Position numbers and translations under genes: made by a program
Part shown: positions 1-5,984 of the stretch, one piece after another
Layout: each line of letters opens with the position of its first letter
Numbering within the stretch: position 1 is the first letter of the stretch
Source of the DNA: Verrucomicrobiota bacterium
GTDB taxonomy: Bacteria > Verrucomicrobiota > Verrucomicrobiia > Verrucomicrobiales > DEV007
Length of the DNA stretch: 59,234 bases
Assembly: GCA_020630975.1 (NCBI GenBank)
Contig: JAHDID010000037.1
Location: 1-59,234, forward strand
Direction of reading: 5' to 3'
The notes under the pieces: generated by a model
Databases searched by the model: none
What the model was told of the DNA's origin: nothing
Seen by the model: the letters and a program-made list of their open reading frames with translations, nothing else

Positions 1-54
1 GGTGTGGGTGTGGGTGTGGGTGTGGGTGTGGGTGTGGGTGTGGGTGTGGGTGTG
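1..54. repeat. Nine perfect GGTGTG hexamers
   Basis: Nine identical copies of GGTGTG run from the window edge, followed by one variant copy (GGTGTT, 55-60). On the minus strand they encode alternating Thr and Pro in the linker of the autotransporter. The array may continue to the left. Because the unit is six bases, gain or loss of units would keep the frame and change linker length by two residues at a time. Confidence 0.95.
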
Positions 55-689
55 GGTGTTGGGAAGAAAAAGATAAACTGGTCATCGGCAGTAGTTGTGC
101 CGGGAAGCGTCACGGTGAAGGGTGTGGTATCCCAATTCACTCCTGTTGCCGAAGTGTCTCCGGTAAAAGTAAGTGTATTATTGATGTTAAAGATGCCGCC
201 CGAAGTGAAGTCACCGGGAAGTACAATGGTCGTACCAGTCAACTGGAACTGACCAGCGGGAAAATCGGAAGCAATAGCTGAGTCAAAGCCCAAAATATTA
301 AAATCGGTAATGCCTGAGACCGATCCCCACTGAGTCGAGTCCGCAGAACCATTACCAGCGTTAATCGCACCCGCTGAACTTATTGTATTGGCGCCGGATG
401 CACCAGAAACCAGGAAGGCTCCGGCTGAAAACAAACTCGTGTCGATCGAACCATTGAATGACAATTCCGTGTTCCCGCCGACAACTGCTGCGTTGACTGA
501 GATGTCGGCGCGTCCCATTGGCACAACTGCGCACTGGCAAAACACTGCAAGAGTCAGCATCATAACCCTCACCCCGGACTTCGCGCGCGTTGAATGCAGT
601 GATGGCCTATGAGTTCTACGCTGCCAGGAGAGTTTCCCTGCAGTAAAAATGTGTGATTCCTGTAAAAGACTTTTTTTGAGAATTCTCAT
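1..689 (-). CDS. Autotransporter-like surface protein, N-terminal part (runs off left edge)
   Basis: This leftward reading frame starts with ATG at 689-687 and is open to the window edge. About 229 codons are visible. Residues 1-60 look like an extended signal peptide: a basic stretch followed by a hydrophobic core (MLTLAVFCQC) that begins at a second possible start, the ATG pair at 563-558. A Gly/Ser/Thr/Asn-rich passenger of about 150 residues follows, ending in a Thr-Pro dipeptide repeat encoded by the hexamer array at 1-54. The 11653-13584 autotransporter has the same layout of signal, passenger and Thr-Pro linker before its barrel, so I infer a fourth paralogue whose barrel lies outside the window. 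The response regulator gene lies 149 bases upstream. The passenger has no recognised enzyme motif. Confidence 0.75.
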   Translation of the reverse strand, partial: MRILKKSLLQESHIFTAGKLSWQRRTHRPSLHSTRAKSGVRVMMLTLAVFCQCAVVPMGRADISVNAAVVGGNTELSFNGSIDTSLFSAGAFLVSGASGANTISSAGAINAGNGSADSTQWGSVSGITDFNILGFDSAIASDFPAGQFQLTGTTIVLPGDFTSGGIFNINNTLTFTGDTSATGVNWDTTPFTVTLPGTTTADDQFIFFFPTPTPTPTPTPTPTPTPTPT

Positions 690-768
690 CTGTCTGTGTG
701 TGTTGTGGCTGGGCAGCGATGCCTTTGTCCTAATCCAACGCCGATCATGTTGAACAAAAAAAGACAAG

Positions 769-802
769 TTGTCATGCCACCGAATCCAGTCACATAACTG
801 GT
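769..802. repeat. Degenerate copy of the dispersed ATGCC-palindrome element
   Basis: TTGTCATGCCACCGAATCCA begins a stretch resembling the elements at 13628-13668 and 15798-15838, but its right arm has decayed. It lies about 80 bases upstream of the start of the first autotransporter gene. The better copies lie about 45-60 bases upstream of two other autotransporter genes. Confidence 0.55.
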
Positions 803-810
803 TTACTATT

Positions 811-830
811 AAAATTCGTTAACGAATTTT
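811..830. promoter_or_regulatory. Perfect 20-base palindrome downstream of the response regulator gene
   Basis: AAAATTCGTTAACGAATTTT is its own reverse complement. It ends eight bases before the stop end of the response regulator gene and lies about 120 bases upstream of the first autotransporter. As RNA it would form a stem of about 8 pairs around TTAA without a clear T tract, so it could be a weak two-way terminator or a dimeric regulator site. The palindrome is seen; its role is a guess. Confidence 0.45.
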
Positions 831-838
831 CATTGCTT

Positions 839-1540
839 TCAAATCAGTCCCTCGCGAAATGCCTTAGCGACGGCTCCACCGACGGTGCAGACGTGTAGCT
901 TTTTGTAGATCCGGCGAATGTAATTGTCGATGGTGTGAGGACTCAATCCCAATTGTATAGAGATTTCTTTTCGAGTCAGGCCATCGGCGAGTAGATTCAG
1001 AACATTGAGTTCCTGCTCGGATAGCGGCACGGTTTTGCCTACGCTTTCGGATGCGGGTTCACGATCGTTGGGTGATTGGGGATCACTATTCTTAAACTGA
1101 TTAATGACTTGGCGGGCGATTTCCGGACTCATCGGGACTCCCCCGTCTTTGATTTCTTCAACGGCAGAGACGATGCGATCGACGCTTTCTTTCTTTAATA
1201 AGAAACCGGAAGCACCCGCACTGATGGCTTCAAAAATTCGATCACGGTCATCGCTTGTCGTGAACATGAGAATTTCGGTATCGGGAATGGCGCTTTTCAA
1301 CAGACGGATATCCTCAAGACCGGAGGTACCCTGAGGGCCAACCTCAAGTATAACAACCGCAGGGAGTCCGACTGTACCCTGTACGGTCTCGCAGTGTATA
1401 GGGTACAGTCCGTTTCTCTTCAAAGATTCGATCGCATCCTTACAAGTCGGAAATGCTTCCACTTCGTCGCTACCCGACAGAGCAAGTGCTTCTCGAAGCG
1501 TTTTGCGAAGTTTCTCGTGAGTATCGATAATCCAGATCAT
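839..1540 (-). CDS. LuxR/NarL-type response regulator with atypical receiver
   Basis: A 233-residue protein with an N-terminal receiver domain (about residues 1-130) and a C-terminal LuxR helix-turn-helix (about 170-233, with LSEQELNVL, LTRKEISIQLGLS and HTIDNYIRRIYKKL). The usual phospho-acceptor aspartate after beta-3 is a glutamate here (VVILEV where VVLLDI is typical), so ordinary phosphorylation is doubtful and the protein may be locked in one state. The loop before beta-3 carries about 13 extra residues encoded by an inverted repeat (1370-1410). The gene lies 21 bases downstream of the sulfatase gene on the same strand, so cotranscription with the sialidase and sulfatase is likely. No sensor kinase gene is in view. 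Targets are unknown; the adjacent autotransporter is one candidate. Confidence 0.9.
   Translation of the reverse strand: MIWIIDTHEKLRKTLREALALSGSDEVEAFPTCKDAIESLKRNGLYPIHCETVQGTVGLPAVVILEVGPQGTSGLEDIRLLKSAIPDTEILMFTTSDDRDRIFEAISAGASGFLLKKESVDRIVSAVEEIKDGGVPMSPEIARQVINQFKNSDPQSPNDREPASESVGKTVPLSEQELNVLNLLADGLTRKEISIQLGLSPHTIDNYIRRIYKKLHVCTVGGAVAKAFREGLI
1370..1410. repeat. Palindromic element inside the receiver-domain coding sequence
   Basis: Perfect 11-base arms GACTGTACCCT (1370-1380) and AGGGTACAGTC (1400-1410) flank a 19-base loop. The right side, ATAGGGTACAGTCC (1398-1411), matches 14 of 14 bases at 40966-40979, inside the 21-base tandem repeats near the 40,950-41,217 repeat cluster. 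The element is in frame and encodes about 13 residues in the loop before beta-3 of the receiver. GTCCG occurs on both sides (1366-1370, 1408-1412) and could be a target duplication or chance. Confidence 0.7.
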
Positions 1541-1561
1541 GTCGAGTGCTTCGAAGCAGAC

Positions 1562-3028
1562 TCAGTCTTCGAAAAAGTATTCAAGATAAGAGAGATGGAG
1601 ATGTTCCTTGTTCGGTTTGCCCTCCCGGAAGCTGGCATCGATTTCGCGTTTCAGACGGTAGACATTTTCTTCCTTCAGAAAAGGATCGCTGCTCTGTTGC
1701 CGCCATTCCAGCAATACTTCCCGTAGTTCTTTCAGCTTTAACTGATGGCCAGAATGGGAAGCAAGGTTGGTGAATTCATACGGATCGTTATCGAGGTCGT
1801 AGAGTTCAAATTCCGGAGGGCGCTCCATGATCCGGTAGGCAGATTGAACTTTCTCCGGAGCTGTATTGATCGCGTTTTCTATATCTGGAAAAAACATTTC
1901 TAAGGTGAATGCATATCCCGGATTAATCATTCCGGGAATCAGGTTGTGAATCAATTTGTAGCGGCTGTCTCGAACCGTTCGCTGCGGGAAATAGTTATGA
2001 GCCGAGTGCAGTTGGAATTCGGTAAACAGGTATTTTCGCCATTCGACTTCGCTCTCATCGAATAAATCAAGTAACGATCTGCCCGGCAGTCCTGTCGGTA
2101 TTTCCGCCCCGGCAGCTTCGAGGATGGTTGGCATTAGGTCGAGAGTGGAAACGAGTTCCTCTCTAATTTTCTCTTTGGGGACTTTACCAGGCCAACGAAC
2201 AATGAGAGGGATTCGCAGCCCTCCTTCATAAGAGGTTCGTTTACCACGGAGTAGATCGGCACCGTGATCGCCAAGATAAATTACCAGGGTGTTATCGCGT
2301 TTACCCGACTCATCCAAAATCTGTAGCAAATCACCGATCTGTGCATCAAGCCTGACCATGCAGTTGTAATAGTTTGCCGTTTGTTGCCTCAAATCCGGAG
2401 AGTCGAGTCCAAAATACGCCAACGGCCTCACTTCATCGGCTGTCAGAGGTTCATCGGGCAAGCCTTCAACTTGCGGAGTGAACGGGCGGTGGGCATCGGG
2501 AAAATTGACGCTCAGAAAAAAGGGTTGATCGGATTGATTGATAAAAGTTCCAGCTTCTTTCGCATAGGCACTTATATCCTTTCGAGCAAAGTTGGCGGAA
2601 GGGATCTTTTTATAGTCAAAGGGAAACGCCGATTCAGGATTAATATGTAGTTTGCCGATGATCCCGGTTCGATACCCTGTCTCTTTTAAGCACCTCACCA
2701 GGTTTGGAGTCGATTGATCGTAGAGCCTGAATTTCCAGGTCGCCAATCCAATCTGTCCATTCTGATGAGGGTAGAGACCGGTGAGAAGGGCTGCCCGGGA
2801 TTGACTGCAACCTGCCTGCGGTACAAAGGCTCGCTTAAAGAGAACTCCCTCGGTAGCAAAATGATCCAATACCGGAGTTTTTACATAGGGTTCACCGTAA
2901 CAGGATAACTCCGGGCCGTTGTCTTCTGAGACGATGAGAAGGATGTTTGGCCGCTTGTTTTCGCTCTGGCACGATATGGCCAAAAGCGAGAGCAGAATGA
3001 TTGGCAAAATGTAGCGTAATCGGCTCAT
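1562..3028 (-). CDS. Sulfatase, formylglycine-dependent type (S1 family), exported
   Basis: A 488-residue arylsulfatase-superfamily enzyme, expected to remove sulfate esters from glycans outside the cytoplasm. An N-terminal signal ends in AISC with Cys20, a possible lipobox. Metal ligands are visible as SEDNG (D36, N37) and GDHG (D254, H255), with GKLH at about 125-128. The active-site motif is C74-S-Q-S-R78; the usual third residue is Pro or Ala, so conversion of the Cys to formylglycine must tolerate Gln. The start overlaps the end of the sialidase gene by four bases (ATGA, 3025-3028), which indicates translational coupling. In the sialic acid context it may desulfate mucin-like or marine glycans so that the sialidase can act; the true substrate cannot be read from the sequence. 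Confidence 0.93.
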   Translation of the reverse strand: MSRLRYILPIILLSLLAISCQSENKRPNILLIVSEDNGPELSCYGEPYVKTPVLDHFATEGVLFKRAFVPQAGCSQSRAALLTGLYPHQNGQIGLATWKFRLYDQSTPNLVRCLKETGYRTGIIGKLHINPESAFPFDYKKIPSANFARKDISAYAKEAGTFINQSDQPFFLSVNFPDAHRPFTPQVEGLPDEPLTADEVRPLAYFGLDSPDLRQQTANYYNCMVRLDAQIGDLLQILDESGKRDNTLVIYLGDHGADLLRGKRTSYEGGLRIPLIVRWPGKVPKEKIREELVSTLDLMPTILEAAGAEIPTGLPGRSLLDLFDESEVEWRKYLFTEFQLHSAHNYFPQRTVRDSRYKLIHNLIPGMINPGYAFTLEMFFPDIENAINTAPEKVQSAYRIMERPPEFELYDLDNDPYEFTNLASHSGHQLKLKELREVLLEWRQQSSDPFLKEENVYRLKREIDASFREGKPNKEHLHLSYLEYFFED

Positions 3029-4254
3029 TTCCTGCCAAGTATCCGATCTGTATCAGAGATTTTAAATCGAGTCGACATCACTGAATGCTTCTCGGACCCT
3101 GGTCGGTGCTTGATATAAGTCGTCGCCACAATGGTACCGTCTTCCAGTAACTCAAGCCCTGGATAGCCACAGTCACGAACACCCTTGGCGTAGCTGTGCA
3201 GGAGCTTAATTCTATACTGACCGGGGCGGCCTTTCTTGATCGCATCATAGGGACCGACCCATGCGACAAAATGGCCCCAGGTTGGGCTGTTGATCGCCAT
3301 ATCGCGAAAGGCAAAAACATACCGTCCATCAGGTAACCGAATACCTATATGGCGATCACCGGTCAATCCCCAGGGTGTATCGACAGGTTGACTCCAGGTT
3401 TTACCTTCGTCGTTGGAGTACATCACCAAACTGCGGCCTTTGTGGCTGTTCTCCCGCATCAGGCAACAGATTTCATTTCCGTTTGGTGCGCGAAACATAA
3501 AGGGTTCGCAGGGGCTCTTTCCCTCGACTTCTGCCACAATCTTTGGTTCGCTCCAGGTGAAACCTCCATCTCCGGTAATGGTTTGCAGCACCTTGAGCGG
3601 CGGACGGTCTTTACCATCGGGACCTACGTGATACAACCCGAGATAGCTGCCGTTTTTTAATTTCATGACACTGCTGAAGGTCATCACACAAGGAAGGTTA
3701 AGTGGCGGCATTTCCTTCCAGGAAACGCCATCGTCTTCACTCATAATGCTCGGCATTCCCGGACCACTGCTAGTTCCTTTAGCGGCCGACCATACCCAAA
3801 GTCTGGATTTACCATCGGGGTCGGTGAGCCGATAAATACTCGGGCAGTTGAGATGTTTTTTAAACTCAGCAGGCAACTGGTCATCCAGCCGATTCCAGGT
3901 AAGCCCGCCATCTGTGCTCTTTGCCATCGGTCCGGCTAAACCTCCATGGTTGATACACCAAACGGCAAACAGTGTTTTTTTATCAGGCATCAACAGCGTG
4001 GTTGGGTGACCTTGATAGACCTCCTCTGTGCCCTGAGCGATTATGACATGCCGTTCTGTCGAACCGGAGATATCGACTATCGGGAGGTTGGCTTTTTCCT
4101 GAGCGATAACTGAAAGTGAACCAAAGCTGACAACGAAAATTGCACAGATCACTATGGGGATTGTAACACGGGCCTCCCGGTCCGTGCCAGTACGAATTGC
4201 AGGCACGGACCGGGAGGCCCGTGTTTCTTTGTAAATGACTTCTAAAGGTTTCAT
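3025..4254 (-). CDS. Exo-sialidase-like protein (BNR/Asp-box repeats), exported
   Basis: A 409-residue protein with at least four Asp boxes of the S-x-D-x-G-x-T-W type: [24 protein letters not shown] and SNDEGKTW. These mark the six-bladed sialidase fold (GH33-like), which frees terminal sialic acid from glycans. The hydrophobic signal segment [20 protein letters not shown] ends near residue 51. Ahead of it lie about 20 odd Arg-rich residues encoded by the inverted repeat 4166-4224, so the natural signal peptide was probably MKPLEVIYK joined directly to the hydrophobic core. The gene lies 10 bases downstream of the GntR gene and overlaps the sulfatase gene by four bases. Divergent nanA supports a sialic acid role. 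Related BNR hydrolases with other substrates cannot be excluded. Confidence 0.88.
   Translation of the reverse strand: MKPLEVIYKETRASRSVPAIRTGTDREARVTIPIVICAIFVVSFGSLSVIAQEKANLPIVDISGSTERHVIIAQGTEEVYQGHPTTLLMPDKKTLFAVWCINHGGLAGPMAKSTDGGLTWNRLDDQLPAEFKKHLNCPSIYRLTDPDGKSRLWVWSAAKGTSSGPGMPSIMSEDDGVSWKEMPPLNLPCVMTFSSVMKLKNGSYLGLYHVGPDGKDRPPLKVLQTITGDGGFTWSEPKIVAEVEGKSPCEPFMFRAPNGNEICCLMRENSHKGRSLVMYSNDEGKTWSQPVDTPWGLTGDRHIGIRLPDGRYVFAFRDMAINSPTWGHFVAWVGPYDAIKKGRPGQYRIKLLHSYAKGVRDCGYPGLELLEDGTIVATTYIKHRPGSEKHSVMSTRFKISDTDRILGRK
4166..4224. repeat. Perfect 23-base inverted repeat inside the sialidase signal peptide
   Basis: Arms at 4166-4188 and 4202-4224 are perfect reverse complements around a 13-base loop; the core arm reads GGGCCTCCCGGTCCGTGCC. 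The 59-base element is GC-rich, unlike the flanks, and is in frame in the sialidase gene. It encodes about 20 residues rich in Arg, Ala, Ser and Thr between the start codon and the hydrophobic signal core. This looks like insertion of a mobile palindrome that left the reading frame intact. Confidence 0.9.
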
Positions 4255-4264
4255 CTATAGATAA

Positions 4265-4960
4265 TTACTGAAAATTTTGTTTGTCAAAAAACTCTAAAAC
4301 TGACTCTCTACCAAACGCGAGTTGCTCTTTGATCAGTTTCTCAGCAGCAGCGCTGTCTCGCCTGGTCAAATGATTCATCAATTGGCGGTGGGACTTCAGG
4401 GTCGTCTCCACGATCTCATTGGACAATAACTCCGGTGATCCGCGATGCACCGAAAAGCAAAGCGAAAGCACGTGAACATCACTGGTGATCTTGGCGAGGA
4501 ATCGATTTCGTGACCCGGAAATCAACAGTTCGTGGAAACGCTCATTGCGATTCAGCCATTTTTCCAGGTCAGCCGATGTTGCGCCGCGTGCCCGGGCGAG
4601 GATTTTTGCTCCTATAGTCTCCCAATCGCCGAGTATTGATTCCAATTCTGAGAACTCATGTTCGGTCATGAATTGTGCCGCTTTACCGGCGGCAAAAGGC
4701 TCGAAAAGGTCCCTGACGTCATAAATTTCAGAGATTTCCTGTCGACTGAATTGCCGAACAAACGCACCGGCACCAGCAACTTGCTCTACCAGGCCCTCAC
4801 TGGCCAGCCGACTAATTGCCTCTCGCACAGGGATAAAGCTGGTACCGAGTTCGGTGGCCAGTGTCCGATTGACCAGGCGATCACCGGGAGCCAGATCGCC
4901 GCTGAATACCTGACGGCGGATATGATGATAAGCTTTCTCACTGAGCGAAACGACCGACAT
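4265..4960 (-). CDS. GntR-family regulator with FCD ligand domain
   Basis: A 231-residue protein. Residues 1-75 form a winged helix (RRQVFSGDLAPGDRL, ATELGTSFIPVREAISRL, VEQVAGAGAFV) of the FadR subgroup. Residues 85-220 form the all-helical FCD effector domain with metal-site His residues in RNERFHELL and LKSHRQLM. Such proteins usually repress catabolic genes until a sugar acid or sialic acid derivative binds. It heads the leftward sialidase-sulfatase group and diverges from nanA, so control of both sides from the shared 91-base gap (4961-5051) is likely. A 12-base palindrome there is a candidate operator. The role as sialate regulator is inferred from position. Confidence 0.9.
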   Translation of the reverse strand: MSVVSLSEKAYHHIRRQVFSGDLAPGDRLVNRTLATELGTSFIPVREAISRLASEGLVEQVAGAGAFVRQFSRQEISEIYDVRDLFEPFAAGKAAQFMTEHEFSELESILGDWETIGAKILARARGATSADLEKWLNRNERFHELLISGSRNRFLAKITSDVHVLSLCFSVHRGSPELLSNEIVETTLKSHRQLMNHLTRRDSAAAEKLIKEQLAFGRESVLEFFDKQNFQ

Positions 4961-4985
4961 TTCAAAATTTATTGCGCGTTTGTCG

Positions 4986-4997
4986 ATGTTATAACAT
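4986..4997. promoter_or_regulatory. Candidate GntR operator in the divergent nanA promoter
   Basis: ATGTTATAACAT is a perfect 12-base palindrome in the gap between the divergent GntR gene and nanA. It fits the GT-N(2-3)-AC core common to FadR-type operators. Position and symmetry support it; no second copy was found in the gap. Confidence 0.45.
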
Positions 4998-5051
4998 AAT
5001 CGATAAAAGCTGGCCAGTCTTTATTTTATTGAGCCAGTCGAAAGGACAAAC

Positions 5052-5984
5052 ATGAAGCTCTCGGGACTGATTTCTGCAACCTACACACCATTTGATCTCG
5101 CAACCGGTGAGGTGAACGCCGATTTGATCGGACCGATGGTCGATTTCATGATCAGCTCTGGTTCCGATGGATTCTACGTGTGCGGCAGCACTGGAGAGGG
5201 CGAGTCGCTTTCGGTTGCTGAACGAAAACGGATCGCTTCTAAAACGGTGAAACACACGGCAGGAAGAGTCCCGGTTATCGTGCAGGTCGGTCATAATTCT
5301 GTGGCCGCCTCCCGGGAGCTTGCAGCTCATGCAGCGGAAATCGGCGCTGCTGCCATCTCTACTTTGCCACCTACCTATTTCAAACCTGCCAATATTGACG
5401 ACTTGGTCAAATTCATCACCGAAGTGACTCGGGAGGCACCTGATTTACCCTATTACTACTACCATATCCCCCGCCTCAGTGGCACTGCCTTCGACATGGC
5501 GGATTTCCTGGAGAAGGCATCGGCTCAAATACCCACATTGAACGGAATCAAATTCAGCGATTTCTATCTCGCCGACATGATGTCCTGCCAGGAGGTTGAA
5601 ACCGGGCGATTTGATATCCTGTTTGGATCAGACGAAATGCTACTCGGCGCCCTGGCCTGTGGGGCAAAGGGAGCGGTTGGCAGTTGCTATACCTTTGCCG
5701 CGCCACTATGGAAAAATATTATCGCCAGTCATGAAGCCGGGCAATCCGAAGAGGCCCTTGCCTGGATGCGTAAAGCCGCCCGGCTGGTTCGTGTGATAGC
5801 AGCCACAGGCAATTTTCACGCCTGCGTCAAACAGGTGATCTGGCCTCTGTTGGGATTTGAACCCGGACCTTTGCGCACGCCTCAAGGTCAGTTTACACCC
5901 GAACAAATTGACAGCGCCAGGAAGTCCTTGGACTTAGAAGGGTTTGCTGAGGAAATCGCTACTGGGAGATTTGAGTTATTATGA
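5052..5984 (+). CDS. nanA: N-acetylneuraminate lyase
   Basis: A 310-residue member of the DapA/NanA class I aldolase family. It splits N-acetylneuraminate into N-acetylmannosamine and pyruvate in the cytoplasm. The opening LSGLISATYTPF, the carboxylate-binding GSTGEG (45-50), tyrosine Y137 in YYYHIPRLSG, and the Schiff-base lysine K167 in GIKFSD fit the sialate lyase branch better than dihydrodipicolinate synthase. Length is normal for the family. It is divergent from the GntR-sialidase-sulfatase group, and its stop overlaps the start of the next gene by four bases (5981-5984), so the two are probably one operon. Genes for kinase, epimerase or deacetylase steps on N-acetylmannosamine are not in the window. 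Confidence 0.93.
   Translation: MKLSGLISATYTPFDLATGEVNADLIGPMVDFMISSGSDGFYVCGSTGEGESLSVAERKRIASKTVKHTAGRVPVIVQVGHNSVAASRELAAHAAEIGAAAISTLPPTYFKPANIDDLVKFITEVTREAPDLPYYYYHIPRLSGTAFDMADFLEKASAQIPTLNGIKFSDFYLADMMSCQEVETGRFDILFGSDEMLLGALACGAKGAVGSCYTFAAPLWKNIIASHEAGQSEEALAWMRKAARLVRVIAATGNFHACVKQVIWPLLGFEPGPLRTPQGQFTPEQIDSARKSLDLEGFAEEIATGRFELL

Noticed and set aside
4-252. Plus-strand frame of repeated Gly-Val at the left edge
   Set aside because: It is the antisense of the Thr-Pro repeat and passenger of the leftward autotransporter; the minus-strand frame has a signal peptide and matches paralogues.
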